Positions 24,283-33,816 of a stretch of DNA of 64,000 bases are shown in pieces; within the stretch, counting starts at the first letter, position 1; the number at the start of each line of letters is the position of its first letter. Made by a program: the position numbers and the translations under genes. The notes under the pieces are model-generated. The model did not search any database, had not been told where the DNA came from, and saw only the letters and a program-made list of their open reading frames with translations. Location of the stretch: contig JAHJTC010000024.1 of assembly GCA_018830105.1 (NCBI GenBank), positions 124,001 to 188,000 of the forward strand, in the 5' to 3' direction. Source of the DNA: Bacteroidota bacterium. GTDB lineage: Bacteria; Bacteroidota; Bacteroidia; Bacteroidales; F082.

Positions 24283-25743
24283 ATGAAAAAGTTAAATTTG
24301 ATTTTAATCGCAATCACACTCGGAATTGCAGCTTGTTCCACAAGCGGTACAGTGTACGATGATGTGTATTATTCGCGTAGCAGCGCTAACGAAACAGCGC
24401 CGGCAACTAATCATAATCTTGCTACCGCAGCCCCTGAACAGACCTATACAGCTGCTACAGTTAAAAGTAGTAATGATTACGATTACGAATCCTATTATCA
24501 AGATGATGCAGCACAAACAGTTAAAAGTAGCGAAATTGAACCTGTTTACGAAACTTCTGAAACAGTTACGGAAACTGATGGCACTACCTACACTACCACA
24601 GAAACTTATTACGACAGCGATTACGCCAGTCGTGTAAGACGCTTTGGTTCAGGAGCTTCATCCAGTTTCGGTTATTACGATGACTACAATACCGGTTGTT
24701 ACAGTTGTGGCGGATCGAACATCTATATAGGTGCAGGCTATCCTTACGGCTGGTCATCTGGCTTCAGTTATGGATGGCCCTATTACAGCAGACCTTATTA
24801 TGGTTCTTATTACCGCCCTTATTATGGTTACGGCGGGTATTATGACCCATTCTTTTATGACCCATGGTATGCCTGGGGTCCAAGTTGGGGCTGGGGCGGA
24901 TCATACTGGAGTGGCTACAACCACGGTTATTATAATGGTTACAACGACGGCTACTATGGTGGCGGAAGCGGCTGGGGCTATCCTAATGATGGCAGATCAA
25001 ATCGCTATTATGGCCATCGCAGCAGCTTAGCTGGTGGATCTCCAAACTTATCGGGCAGCGCCAGAGGCGTTCGCAGCGGAGGCGATGACAAGAAAGAAAC
25101 CTATGTCAGCGGAAGAGGTACACGCCCGGGAACATCATCAGGAAGCGGTGTTGCAACCGACAAAACTACCTCAGCAAGAGGCAGCAGTGTTGGCAATCGC
25201 CCCACAACCAAACAAAGCCAGACAACTGAGCGTTCAGCAAGGCCAAGCCGAGATAATAGCAGTCGTATTGAGAGACCCAACACGACCGAACGCGGTACTT
25301 CGGGCACAAATAATAAACGCGATAGCAGACCTGATGCTTCTGAAAAAGTGAATGAGTATCGTCAACGCTACGACCGTCCTGCAGCCAGAACAGAAAGCTC
25401 AGCTAGTGAACGTAAATATGAGCGTCCTAAAACTTATAGCTCACCAAGCAATCGTCAGCCCCGCTCAAGCTCTGAATATGTTAGACCACAGCGTGAAACA
25501 GGAAGAACAGCAAGTCCTGCAAAATCAAGCAGATCAAATAGTCAGGCACGCCCTTCCACAACACGCTCTACACCAACATACAGTAGTCCAACAAGAAGTA
25601 CGAGCACACCCTCGACACCTACCAGAACTTACAGCTCGCCTACCAGAAGTTCGTCTTCGGGAAACAGCTCTAGCAGGTCATCAAGCTCAGGTAGCAGAGG
25701 CAGCAGCTCATCTTCAAGCAGTTCGCGGGGTGGAAGAAGGTAA
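24283..25743 (+). CDS. Tyr/Gly-rich and Ser/Arg-rich low-complexity lipoprotein
   Basis: A 486-residue lipoprotein ([18 protein letters not shown], lipobox Cys18). After a Thr/Tyr-rich stretch, residues ~145-255 are dominated by Tyr, Gly and Trp ([18 protein letters not shown] and similar). The last ~210 residues are rich in Ser, Arg, Thr and Pro ([20 protein letters not shown]), ending in serine runs and GGRR. No enzyme motif is present. The protein looks intrinsically disordered and surface-exposed. Genes of this kind recur beside proS in Bacteroidota as far as I recall. Function unknown; adhesion or matrix roles would be guesswork. Confidence 0.8.
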   Translation: MKKLNLILIAITLGIAACSTSGTVYDDVYYSRSSANETAPATNHNLATAAPEQTYTAATVKSSNDYDYESYYQDDAAQTVKSSEIEPVYETSETVTETDGTTYTTTETYYDSDYASRVRRFGSGASSSFGYYDDYNTGCYSCGGSNIYIGAGYPYGWSSGFSYGWPYYSRPYYGSYYRPYYGYGGYYDPFFYDPWYAWGPSWGWGGSYWSGYNHGYYNGYNDGYYGGGSGWGYPNDGRSNRYYGHRSSLAGGSPNLSGSARGVRSGGDDKKETYVSGRGTRPGTSSGSGVATDKTTSARGSSVGNRPTTKQSQTTERSARPSRDNSSRIERPNTTERGTSGTNNKRDSRPDASEKVNEYRQRYDRPAARTESSASERKYERPKTYSSPSNRQPRSSSEYVRPQRETGRTASPAKSSRSNSQARPSTTRSTPTYSSPTRSTSTPSTPTRTYSSPTRSSSSGNSSSRSSSSGSRGSSSSSSSSRGGRR

Positions 25744-25778
25744 ATATTGACCTTAATTTAAAATGTTAAACTTGTGAG

Positions 25779-25819
25779 AAACCCACATCTATAAAAATTA
25801 AAAAACAATGTGGGTTTTT
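25779..25819 (+). terminator. Terminator between the Tyr/Gly-rich lipoprotein and porin genes
   Basis: AAACCCACAT pairs with ATGTGGGTTT around a 19-nt loop, ending in TTTTT. It overlaps an upstream ATG (25808) of the porin frame and so supports the start at 25838. Confidence 0.75.
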
Positions 25820-25837
25820 CATTCAAAAGATATTGTT

Positions 25838-27298
25838 ATGAAAAAAATAATGATTTTTGGATTGTTCATGGCTATGAGTGGGATATTGACCGCTCAAAAT
25901 GAAGTTGATGCCCTTCGCTATTCACAGGTTTATTATCAGGGAACAGCAAGAAGTATGGCAATGGGAGGCGCATTTGGTGCATTGGGAGCAGATTTTTCGG
26001 CCCTGAGTACCAACCCGGCAGGCATGGGACTATACCGCAGCTCCGAATTTACTTTTACCCCGGAAATTTCTACCGGGAAAACCTTCTCCAGCTATAATGG
26101 CATGACAGGAGAAGACTCCCGCACCAATCTGGCTATTAGCAATCTTGGCTTTGTTTTTACCAATCCTGTGCCCGAAGGCAGCACAAATACCCCCTGGAAA
26201 TATTATCAGTTTGCTTTTGGCATGAACCGCAGCAACTCATTCAACAACCGTGCTTTTGTGCGGGGCGACAATCCTGACCACTCGCTCGTTGATGTGTATC
26301 TGGACGAAGTTTGGAATGTAAATCCGCAGGATATCGAAAGTAATTTCCCTTTCGATATTTATCCGGCCTGGTATGTTTATGTGCTCGATACCATTAGAGA
26401 TGTTAATGGCGACCTGATTTATACCAGTCCCGTGCCCCAAGGTGGAATCAGACAACAGGAACTCTTCAAAAGCTGGGGTTCAACAAGCGAATGGTTGTTT
26501 TCGGGAAGTGCCAACATGAACGATCGTTTATTCTTTGGCGCAACACTTGGCTTACCTTATGTACGCTATTTCGAAGAAACACGCTATTCTGAAATTGATA
26601 TCGCAGATACCATCCCTTTTTTCGATAACTGGAATTACAGCGAAACCTTAGAAACAAGAGGATGGGGTATAAACCTGAAACTTGGTATTATTGCCTGGCC
26701 TGTGGACTGGTTACGCGTTGGCGCAGCCTTTCATACACCAACTTATTATTATGGCCTCAAAGATATTTGGTACACCAGCACCGATGCTCAACTTGGACCC
26801 GATTACAACCGCAAAGATTCTCCAACAGGCGAATACGAATATGAATTATCCACCCCTTTAAAAGCTATCGGAAGTGTTGCCCTAATCATTGGAAAATACG
26901 GGTCGCTGAGTGCAGACTACGAATTTGTAGATTATAGCAATATGAAGCTTCGTGCGCTGGATTATAATTTTACCGACGAGAATGATGCAATCAATGCGCT
27001 TTATGGCTCTACGAGTAATCTTCGATTTGGAACCGAATGGCGTTACAGCAATTTCAGCTTTAGGGGAGGATATGCCATTTACGGGAGTCCTTATGCACAG
27101 GGTGAAAATGACGAGTACCAAACCTACTCATTTGGTATCGGATATTCAGAACGCGATTTCAGTCTTGACCTAGCTTATGTTCATGGTGAGCGCAGCCGGG
27201 ATTATTACCTCTATAGCTCAGCTAATTACACAACAAACGCCGCAAGACAAACTTACACAAGCGACCATTTTGCCCTTACCGCGCGTTTTAGGTTTTAG
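25838..27298 (+). CDS. FadL/TodX-like outer membrane transport protein
   Basis: An outer-membrane beta-barrel of 486 residues related to the OMPP1/FadL/TodX family, which takes up hydrophobic compounds. The signal peptide is MKKIMIFGLFMAMSGILTAQ. The mature start has YYQGTARSMAMGGAFGALGADFSALSTNPAGMGLYR, the N-terminal hatch motif with the conserved NPAG (~residue 50). Alternating beta-strands follow, and the protein ends ALTARFRF with a terminal Phe as expected for BAM recognition. An ATG at 25808 is part of a terminator hairpin and is rejected. The cargo is unknown. Confidence 0.88.
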   Translation: MKKIMIFGLFMAMSGILTAQNEVDALRYSQVYYQGTARSMAMGGAFGALGADFSALSTNPAGMGLYRSSEFTFTPEISTGKTFSSYNGMTGEDSRTNLAISNLGFVFTNPVPEGSTNTPWKYYQFAFGMNRSNSFNNRAFVRGDNPDHSLVDVYLDEVWNVNPQDIESNFPFDIYPAWYVYVLDTIRDVNGDLIYTSPVPQGGIRQQELFKSWGSTSEWLFSGSANMNDRLFFGATLGLPYVRYFEETRYSEIDIADTIPFFDNWNYSETLETRGWGINLKLGIIAWPVDWLRVGAAFHTPTYYYGLKDIWYTSTDAQLGPDYNRKDSPTGEYEYELSTPLKAIGSVALIIGKYGSLSADYEFVDYSNMKLRALDYNFTDENDAINALYGSTSNLRFGTEWRYSNFSFRGGYAIYGSPYAQGENDEYQTYSFGIGYSERDFSLDLAYVHGERSRDYYLYSSANYTTNAARQTYTSDHFALTARFRF

Positions 27299-27329
27299 AA
27301 AAAACGAACAGAACCCAACTTAAAGAATT

Positions 27330-27366
27330 GAGGCAGGATCAAATGATCTTGCCTCCTTATTTTTTT
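27330..27366 (+). terminator. Terminator after the FadL-like gene
   Basis: GAGGCAGGATC pairs with GATCTTGCCTC (one G-T pair, 4-nt loop) and is followed by CTTATTTTTTT. Its T-run overlaps the stop codon of the converging TPR gene. Confidence 0.85.
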
Positions 27367-28838
27367 AACCGGTTTAATCCTGCTTTAGCCTTCTGATGAA
27401 TACTGTCGCGATAGCTATCAGGCTTTAGTTCCAGGCATTGCTTGTAATATGCAACAGCCATATCCGGATTACCGGCATGCTCATAGATTTCGGCACTTTT
27501 CAGTGCTGCATTTGCAGCATAATAATAGGGACTTTCAGCACCCAGCTCAATCGTTTGGCTGTAATAATTTAAAGCCAGCTCAATATTATTTTGGGCATCA
27601 GCAATACGTCCCAAACGGTAGGTATATTCAAGTTGATCATGGAAATCCAGCTTTTCCCGGCTTATTTGCTTCATTAGCAGCCGAGCTGAATCATAATACC
27701 CGCCATCAAAAAGCAAGCGGGCCTTGAGTATTTCTGGGTGATATATCCTGGCTGATTCAGCTTCTAAAATAGCCTGCTTATCCGCATCAACATCGCCAGC
27801 AGGCTCATTTAATACATATTGCATTTGTTTGAGGTAAGCAGCCGTATCTGCCTGGATAAGATAGAGCCAGCCGATTTTCCGGGCAGCATCAGCGCGGTAA
27901 TTTGTTCCTTTGAAATTCTCCAGAAAAATAGTGTACTGCTTAACAGCATCGAACGACAGCTTCCGGATACGTGTTTCAGCTTCAAGATAATTCAGGTAGT
28001 AAAATGGATAAACCGCACGGCTTCGGTCGCGTTGTGATAAGAGAAGTGCAGCCTGATCATTCATTCCAAGTTTCATAAGCATATTTACATGAGCATAAAT
28101 CAATAAATTGCTTTTGGTTTCAAGCGAGTCAAAATGCAGCAATAATTGCTTGGCAGATTCTGAATCAGCAACTAAATTTAGCTCGACAAAACTGAGATAA
28201 AACAAGATTTCATTCTGCCAGATATTCAGTGAAGGCTGTTTTTTTGAAGCTTCGAGCAATTCATAAAGCTGCATCCTGCCTTTGTTGATTGAACCTTCCA
28301 TCGAAACAAGTTTTAAACCCCATTCGTATTTGGGTGGGACAGCTCCAATCAAAACGTTAAAAATACCATTGCCCAGTAAATTTGGTTTGAAATCAGGAAA
28401 AAGCAAGCTGTTTTCTTTCATTAAAAAGTATGCCCGGCGCAATTCAATCGCAGCCGTAAAATATTCTCCAAATTTCAATCTCGCAAATGCCCATTGCAGA
28501 TTAACAACTGCCAGACTAATGTTTTTAAACGGCTCATCGTCCTGAATCGTTTCAATACGCGATAAACGCTGTTTGCGCAATGGTTCGCGGCTCAGGAATA
28601 AATCCTTGTCTTCGCTGATAAAAATTTCCAAAAAATCACGGTAGTTTTCAAGTAAGTCCACACAAACATTCTCAGGCTGCAGGGCCTTCTCCCGCATTAA
28701 AATCACATGAGCTGCATCGAAGCGAAGCGCCAAAGTTTCTTTGTAAGCCAGCTGACAATTCGCATTAAAATCCCATTCGGCGGCCTGTAACGATCCTAAA
28801 CCAAAGAGGAAGAAGAATAAGATTACGAATTGTTTCAT
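27357..28838 (-). CDS. Exported TPR-repeat protein
   Basis: A 493-residue protein with a signal peptide (MKQFVILFFFLFGLGSLQAA). The rest is helical. At least three clear tetratricopeptide units are in the C-terminal part: ARLLMKQISREKLDFHDQLEYTYRLGRIADAQ, IELALNYYSQTIELG and PDMAVAYYKQCLELKPDSY (~residues 400-480). The central ~200 residues (LLGNGIFNVLIGAVPPKYEW) follow a pattern I associate with an uncharacterised Bacteroidota family. It is probably a periplasmic protein-protein scaffold. It is separated from the upstream zinc-ribbon gene by a terminator, so it is its own unit. Confidence 0.8.
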   Translation of the reverse strand: MKQFVILFFFLFGLGSLQAAEWDFNANCQLAYKETLALRFDAAHVILMREKALQPENVCVDLLENYRDFLEIFISEDKDLFLSREPLRKQRLSRIETIQDDEPFKNISLAVVNLQWAFARLKFGEYFTAAIELRRAYFLMKENSLLFPDFKPNLLGNGIFNVLIGAVPPKYEWGLKLVSMEGSINKGRMQLYELLEASKKQPSLNIWQNEILFYLSFVELNLVADSESAKQLLLHFDSLETKSNLLIYAHVNMLMKLGMNDQAALLLSQRDRSRAVYPFYYLNYLEAETRIRKLSFDAVKQYTIFLENFKGTNYRADAARKIGWLYLIQADTAAYLKQMQYVLNEPAGDVDADKQAILEAESARIYHPEILKARLLFDGGYYDSARLLMKQISREKLDFHDQLEYTYRLGRIADAQNNIELALNYYSQTIELGAESPYYYAANAALKSAEIYEHAGNPDMAVAYYKQCLELKPDSYRDSIHQKAKAGLNRLKK

Positions 28839-28890
28839 GAATCAGCAATTTATCAGGATTATTGTTGCCTAATCAGCGGTAAAAATAAAG

Positions 28891-28920
28891 AAAAAGGGAA
28901 CAACCTTTCGGATGCTCCCT
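28891..28920 (-). terminator. Terminator of the nif3/zinc-ribbon operon
   Basis: On the minus strand AGGGAGCA pairs with TGTTCCCT and leads into TTTTTC. It lies 24 bases after the zinc-ribbon stop codon. Confidence 0.8.
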
Positions 28921-28943
28921 AATCATTAAAATTCGATTTTAGC

Positions 28944-29735
28944 TTATGCAGAGTAATGCTCGGCTATTTCATGGTCAACAAGAATTCGTCCGCAGTATTC
29001 GCAAACAATAATTTTTTTGTGCATGCGGATATCCAACTGATGTTGGGGCGGTATTTTATTGAAGCAACCGCCACAGGCATCGCGTTCAATTTGTACTACT
29101 GCCAGGCCATTGCGCGCGTTTGTACGAATTCGTTTATAAGCAACCAGCAGCCTGTCTTCGATAAATTTTTCATTGCTTTTTGATTTATTCAGCAAGGCAT
29201 CTTCGTCTTTTTCTGTTTCTTCGATAATAGACTGAAGTTCTGATTTTTTCACGTCTAAATCAGCCGAACGTTCTTTCAAGCGCTCTTTTGCACCCTTTAT
29301 TTGCTCGCTAAGCTCCTCAAGGTTTTCAGAAAATTCCCGAATTCTTTTTTCAGCCAATTGGATTTCAAGCGTTTGGAATTCTATTTCTTTCGACAATGAG
29401 TCGTACTCTCTGTTGTTACGCACATTCTGCTGCTGTTCTTCGTAACGTTTTATAAGCCCTTCACTCTCTTTCATGGCTTGCTTTTTCTCAGCAATAGCAT
29501 TGTTGAGGTCTTTGGCTTCCTTATCCAGATTATCAACACGTGTTTCAAGTCCAACAATCTCATCTTCAAGATCCTGAACCTCCAGAGGCAATTCTCCTCT
29601 GATAATTCTGATGCGGTCGATTTGCGAATCAATTTGCTGTAGGGTGTAGAGTGCAACCAATTTTTGTTCAACACTTACATCCACCAATTCTTCGCTTTGT
29701 TCATGCTTGCCGGTTTTCTGCTTTTCAACTGCCAT
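28944..29735 (-). CDS. C4-type zinc-ribbon coiled-coil protein (CdsZ/FlgZ family)
   Basis: A 263-residue cytoplasmic protein. Residues ~30-200 form a long antiparallel coiled coil (repeated E/K/L heptads). The C-terminus has a zinc ribbon with two cysteine pairs, ACGGCFNKIPPQHQLDI and VCEYCGRILVDHE (~residues 220-255). Relatives in Chlamydia (CdsZ) and Helicobacter (HP0958/FlgZ) act as chaperones or RNA-binding factors for secretion and flagella. Bacteroidota lack flagella, so the role here is open. The gene follows nif3 by 12 bases, a pairing seen in other Bacteroidota. Confidence 0.9.
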   Translation of the reverse strand: MAVEKQKTGKHEQSEELVDVSVEQKLVALYTLQQIDSQIDRIRIIRGELPLEVQDLEDEIVGLETRVDNLDKEAKDLNNAIAEKKQAMKESEGLIKRYEEQQQNVRNNREYDSLSKEIEFQTLEIQLAEKRIREFSENLEELSEQIKGAKERLKERSADLDVKKSELQSIIEETEKDEDALLNKSKSNEKFIEDRLLVAYKRIRTNARNGLAVVQIERDACGGCFNKIPPQHQLDIRMHKKIIVCEYCGRILVDHEIAEHYSA

Positions 29736-29747
29736 ATTAAGTGGTAT

Positions 29748-30851
29748 TTATTTGTTTTGGAAATAGCTGACTGCATTGGTGTTTACCTCCGAAATCAGGG
29801 CTGCAAATTTAGGGATTTTTTTTCGAATGATATCAGCCATCAAATCTTTCGTAAATTGTTCTGTTTCAAAATGGCCTGCATCCACCATGAGCAGTTGTCC
29901 GTCAGCTTCAAAAAAGTCGTGATACTTCATATCAGCAGTCACAAAAGCATCAACACCATGTGCCCTGGCATGAGGCAGTAAGAAAACCCCTGAACCTCCG
30001 CAAATGGCAATTTTATGAACTACTTTCCCTGTAAAGGCAGTATGACGCAGCACCTGCGTTCCCAATTTTTTCTGAATCATGGCCAAAAAATCCTTTTCGC
30101 TAAGCGGATTTTCGAGCAAGCCAAACATGCCTGAGCCGGCTCCGCTAAAAGTATTCTCAAGTAAAAAAATATCGTAGGCTACTTCTTCGTAAGGATGTGC
30201 CGACAGCATAGCCTCGACAACCCTGTTTAATTTATAGGCAGGAACTACCATTTCAATTTTCATCTCGGGCTCCTGATGCAGTTCCCCTGCCTTTCCAACG
30301 AAAGGATTTGTGTTTTCATTTCCTTTAAAAGTTCCGGTTCCGTTGGTGTTAAAGCTACAGCTGTCGTAAGCACCTATATGCCCGGCTCCCGCCGAAAACA
30401 TAGCTTGTCGCACCTTTTCAGCGTGCGTCTGTGGCACAAAAACAACCAATTTCCGCAACTTATCCTTTACAGGATTAAGTATAGCGGGATTTTTAATTCC
30501 CAAAACCTCGGCCAATTTTGCATTCACACCAAATTGGTAATTGTCCAGGTTGGTATGCATGGCAGCGATAGCAATATCATTTTTTATGGCTTTTATCGCA
30601 ATACGTTCAACCGGATTCCTGGGATTGAGACGTTTCAGGCCTTTAAAAATTAAAGGATGATGTGCAATAATCAATCCGCAACCCAATCTAATTGCCTCAT
30701 CAACAACGTCTTCTGTAGCATCAACAGCAAGTAATACGCTACTTACCTCAGTCGTTTCATCGCCAATTAACAAACCAGAGTTGTCATAGGACTCTTGTAA
30801 CGAAAGTGCAGCCTTATCGGTTATTAATGTTAATAAATCACTAATTTTCAT
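29748..30851 (-). CDS. Nif3-like dinuclear metal center protein
   Basis: A Nif3/YqfO family protein of 367 residues with a likely di-iron or di-zinc site, of uncertain enzymatic role. Metal-site segments are visible: IIAHHPLIFKGLKRL (~65-80), AIAAMHTNLDNYQFGVN (~100-116) and near the end MKYHDFFEADGQLLMVDAGHFETE (~320-345). The central region (about 130-235, KLVVFVPQTHAEKVRQAMF ... SAHPYEEVAYDIFLLE) is the inserted PII-like domain of longer Nif3 members. An ATG two codons upstream (30857) is an alternative start. First gene of an operon with the zinc-ribbon protein. Confidence 0.93.
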   Translation of the reverse strand: MKISDLLTLITDKAALSLQESYDNSGLLIGDETTEVSSVLLAVDATEDVVDEAIRLGCGLIIAHHPLIFKGLKRLNPRNPVERIAIKAIKNDIAIAAMHTNLDNYQFGVNAKLAEVLGIKNPAILNPVKDKLRKLVVFVPQTHAEKVRQAMFSAGAGHIGAYDSCSFNTNGTGTFKGNENTNPFVGKAGELHQEPEMKIEMVVPAYKLNRVVEAMLSAHPYEEVAYDIFLLENTFSGAGSGMFGLLENPLSEKDFLAMIQKKLGTQVLRHTAFTGKVVHKIAICGGSGVFLLPHARAHGVDAFVTADMKYHDFFEADGQLLMVDAGHFETEQFTKDLMADIIRKKIPKFAALISEVNTNAVSYFQNK

Positions 30852-30955
30852 AGTCATATCATTTTATGCCAACAAATATTCTGTCTATTCAATTATTTAT
30901 CAGCTATTTAAGTTAAATACTACGATGCAATAATTTCTAACTCCTGAAGTAACTG

Positions 30956-30985
30956 TTTGATAATCGGTAAAATTATGTAATTTTG
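30956..30985 (+). promoter_or_regulatory. Promoter of the lpxK-pnp-lpxH operon
   Basis: TTTG at 30956-30959 and TAATTTTG at 30978-30985 are 18 bases apart. The leader to the ATG at 31065 would be about 70 nt. Confidence 0.65.
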
Positions 30986-31064
30986 AAGAACTGTTTATTT
31001 GGTGCGGCATTTTAATTTGGGGCTTTCAAGGAATCACAACAAAGTTAATAAACCTGCAATACGT

Positions 31065-32120
31065 ATGCGATTATTTCTACTTCCGCTATCATGGCTTTAT
31101 CAACTTATCCTGGGAGTTCGGCATTTTATTTACGACAAAAAAATTATTAAACCCGCCACATTTGACCTTCCCGTAATATGCGTTGGCAATCTTTCATTTG
31201 GTGGAACGGGAAAAACTCCGCATATTGAATACCTCGTGCGATTACTTTCCAATGATTTCAAAACAGCTGTTCTGAGCCGCGGCTATGGCCGTTTGAGCAA
31301 AGGATTTATAATTGCCAAACCGGGAATGACTTACCGTGATATTGGAGATGAATCCATGCAATATTTTCAAAAATTTAAGCATATAACAGTAGCTGTTGAC
31401 GAGAAACGAGCCAGAGGAATTAAACAATTGATCGCAACAGCGGAAAATCCCGAATTGATTTTGCTGGATGATGCCTTTCAGCACAGGAGGGTAAAGGCCG
31501 GCTTAAACATTCTGCTTACTGATTTTCATAACCTTTACCCCAATGACTTTCTTTTTCCGGCAGGACGATTGCGCGATATAACTTCAGCAGCCGATCGCGC
31601 TGATATTATTATTGTCACAAAAACTCCCAAGGTATTTTCACCATTTACACGAAGAAGACTGACCGAAATAATCAAACCCAAAGCCCATCAAAGCCTTTAT
31701 TTCTCGTATATCAAATATGACAGTTTAACGCCCTTAGCTGATCATACAAATTTGGCAATACCTCGCAAAACTACAACTATCATGCTTTTCTGCGGCATAG
31801 CAAATCCTTATCCGTTGCAGGATTTTCTACAAAAAAAATGCACTGACCTCATCACCATAGATTTTCCTGACCATCATATTTTTTCCAAAAAAGATATGCA
31901 TCGCGTTGTAAATGAATTCAAAAACATTCTTGGAAAAAATAAGATTATGGTTACAACCGAAAAAGATGCCATGCGTTTGGTCGATTCTCCGTACTTTAGC
32001 CTGTTCAAAAATATACCGCTGTTTTACGTTCCTATTGAAGTCAAATTTCATGAATCAGAGCAGCTTAATTACAATTCACAGGTTATAGATTATGTTAGAA
32101 AAGTTACAACAAACGATTAA
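31065..32120 (+). CDS. lpxK: Tetraacyldisaccharide 4'-kinase
   Basis: LpxK phosphorylates the 4' position of the lipid A disaccharide on the inner membrane. The 351-residue protein starts MRLFLLPLSWLYQLILGVRHFIYDKK, an N-terminal membrane helix typical of the family. The unusual P-loop is in VICVGNLSFGGTGKTPH (residues 37-53). AVLSRGYGR, ILLDDAFQHR and ITTEKDAMRL-like VTTEKDAMRL follow. The frame is open further upstream, but the ATG at 31065 gives the family's normal N-terminus. Its last 29 bases overlap the next gene. Confidence 0.96.
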   Translation: MRLFLLPLSWLYQLILGVRHFIYDKKIIKPATFDLPVICVGNLSFGGTGKTPHIEYLVRLLSNDFKTAVLSRGYGRLSKGFIIAKPGMTYRDIGDESMQYFQKFKHITVAVDEKRARGIKQLIATAENPELILLDDAFQHRRVKAGLNILLTDFHNLYPNDFLFPAGRLRDITSAADRADIIIVTKTPKVFSPFTRRRLTEIIKPKAHQSLYFSYIKYDSLTPLADHTNLAIPRKTTTIMLFCGIANPYPLQDFLQKKCTDLITIDFPDHHIFSKKDMHRVVNEFKNILGKNKIMVTTEKDAMRLVDSPYFSLFKNIPLFYVPIEVKFHESEQLNYNSQVIDYVRKVTTND

Positions 32121-32910
32121 TTACATTCATTCGGTCATAGATTTTGAACCCGAAATTGGTGTTATTTTAGGCACTGGTTTAGGTGGTTTAGTCGATGAAA
32201 TTCAAATTAAAACCGTAATTCCTTACGAAGACATCCCCCATTTTCCGGTCTCAACAGTTCATGGTCATCAGGGAAGACTTATTTTTGGCGAATTAAGTGG
32301 GCGAAAATTGGTTGCTATGCAAGGTCGTTTTCATTATTATGAAGGCTATTCGCCCGAAGAATTGACATTTCCAGTTAGGGTAATGAAACTTCTGGGCGTA
32401 CAATTATTGATTGTTTCCAATGCAAGTGGAGGGTTAAATGCTGATTTTGCGGTTGGCGATCTGATGTTTATTACTGATCATATCAACTTGATGCCCAACC
32501 CTTTAATCGGTAAAAATGATGAAAGACTCGGCACGCGTTTCCCTGACATGAGTGTGGCTTACGACAAAACGATACTCAAAAAAGCACTTGGTGTGGCTGA
32601 TACACTTAAAATCAAGGTACATCAGGGCGTTTATGCAGCAGTGAGTGGTCCCACTTTTGAAACACCTGCCGAATATTATTATATACGAACCATTGGCGCT
32701 GATGCCGTTGGCATGTCAACAGTGCCCGAAGTAATTGTAGCGAGGCATATGAAGCTTCCAGTATTTGCCGTTTCGGTGATTTCAGATCTGGGAGTAAAAG
32801 GAAAAATCACTGAAATTTCGCATGAAGAGGTTGTGGATGCAGCAGCCACAGCACAACCGCGTATGACAAAAATCATCAAAGCATTACTTGCCGAAGATAT
32901 TATCCAATAG
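32092..32910 (+). CDS. Purine-nucleoside phosphorylase
   Basis: This enzyme splits inosine and guanosine with phosphate to the base and ribose-1-phosphate in purine salvage. The 272-residue protein has the trimeric PNP pattern: GVILGTGLGGLVDEI with the phosphate-binding Gly/Ser loop (~22-36), VHGHQGRLIFGEL, MQGRFHYYEGY, VSNASGGLN (~102-115), VSGPTFETPAEY with the active-site Glu, and MSTVPEVIVARH. Its start lies 29 bases inside lpxK, so translation is probably coupled. The lipid A neighbours are not functionally related to purine salvage; the order lpxK-pnp is, to my knowledge, common in Bacteroidota. Confidence 0.95.
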   Translation: MLEKLQQTINYIHSVIDFEPEIGVILGTGLGGLVDEIQIKTVIPYEDIPHFPVSTVHGHQGRLIFGELSGRKLVAMQGRFHYYEGYSPEELTFPVRVMKLLGVQLLIVSNASGGLNADFAVGDLMFITDHINLMPNPLIGKNDERLGTRFPDMSVAYDKTILKKALGVADTLKIKVHQGVYAAVSGPTFETPAEYYYIRTIGADAVGMSTVPEVIVARHMKLPVFAVSVISDLGVKGKITEISHEEVVDAAATAQPRMTKIIKALLAEDIIQ

Positions 32911-32913
32911 CCC

Positions 32914-33681
32914 ATGCCCGAAAATGGCAAACATATCTATTTTGCATCAGACTTTCACCTGGGTGTTCCTGATCACGATCGCAGCTTGCAGCGTGAGCGA
33001 AAGCTCGTAAACTGGCTCGATAGTATTAAAGATCAGGCAGCTGAAATATTTCTAATGGGCGATGTGTTCGATTTTTGGTTCGAGTATAAAACTGTTGTCC
33101 CCAAAGGTTTCGTGCGCCTGCTGGGAAAGCTGGCTGAAATTACTGACCAGGGAATCCCTGTGCATGTTTTTAGAGGGAATCATGACATCTGGGCCTTCGA
33201 TTACCTTGAAAAAGAAGTTGGCGTGCAGTTACACCGGCTGCCCGCTACCAGAACCTTTAACGGGAAAAAATTCTATTTAGCGCATGGCGACGGATTGGGA
33301 CCCGGCGATAACGGCTATAAATTCCTGAAAAAAGTTTTTGAAAACAAGTTTAACCAGTGGCTGTTCCGGTGGTTTCATCCTGATTTAGGAACAAGAATGG
33401 GACTATATTTTTCGCATAAAAGCCGGATAGCCAACGTAGCACGCGAACAGAAAAATAATTTCAAGGTAGTTGCTGAAGACGAAATGCTCTACCATTATTG
33501 TCAAAGCCTTATCCAATCGGGCGAGCAGCACGATTTCTATATTTTTGGACATCGGCATGTTCCACTCGATTACGCTTTGAACGAGCGTTCGAGGATGATC
33601 ATTTTGGGCGATTGGGTCACAAATTTCACCTATGCTGTTTTTGATGGAGAAAAGCTGGAATTGAAACATATCGATGCTTGA
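32914..33681 (+). CDS. lpxH: UDP-2,3-diacylglucosamine diphosphatase
   Basis: LpxH hydrolyses UDP-2,3-diacylglucosamine to lipid X, an early lipid A step at the inner face of the inner membrane. The 255-residue calcineurin-like phosphoesterase shows all metal-binding motifs in order: SDFHLGVPDHDRS (~11), LMGDVFDFWFEYK (~48), FRGNHDIWAFDYL (~88), LAHGDGLGPGDNGYK (~121) and FGHRHVPLDYAL (~210). It starts 3 bases after the purine-nucleoside phosphorylase and is the last gene of the operon. Confidence 0.94.
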   Translation: MPENGKHIYFASDFHLGVPDHDRSLQRERKLVNWLDSIKDQAAEIFLMGDVFDFWFEYKTVVPKGFVRLLGKLAEITDQGIPVHVFRGNHDIWAFDYLEKEVGVQLHRLPATRTFNGKKFYLAHGDGLGPGDNGYKFLKKVFENKFNQWLFRWFHPDLGTRMGLYFSHKSRIANVAREQKNNFKVVAEDEMLYHYCQSLIQSGEQHDFYIFGHRHVPLDYALNERSRMIILGDWVTNFTYAVFDGEKLELKHIDA

Positions 33682-33776
33682 TAAAATCAAGGATTATTTG
33701 GAATCGCGTAATAACCCTTTTTATTCTTCCTCCTCAGGGTGATTATGATGGCAAAAACTTTTATTTTAGATCAATT

Positions 33777-33793
33777 CCGTCCTTAGCGGACGG
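33777..33793. repeat. GC-rich hairpin between convergent lpxH and oxidoreductase genes
   Basis: CCGTCC and GGACGG flank the loop TTAGC, a 6-bp perfect stem. There is no T-run on either side, so terminator function is doubtful. Confidence 0.4.
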
Positions 33794-33816
33794 TAAATTC
33801 GCAATATCTCATTCGA

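Noticed and set aside
30999..31064. A 22-residue longer N-terminus for LpxK.
   Set aside because: The ATG at 31065 gives the normal membrane-helix start of the family.
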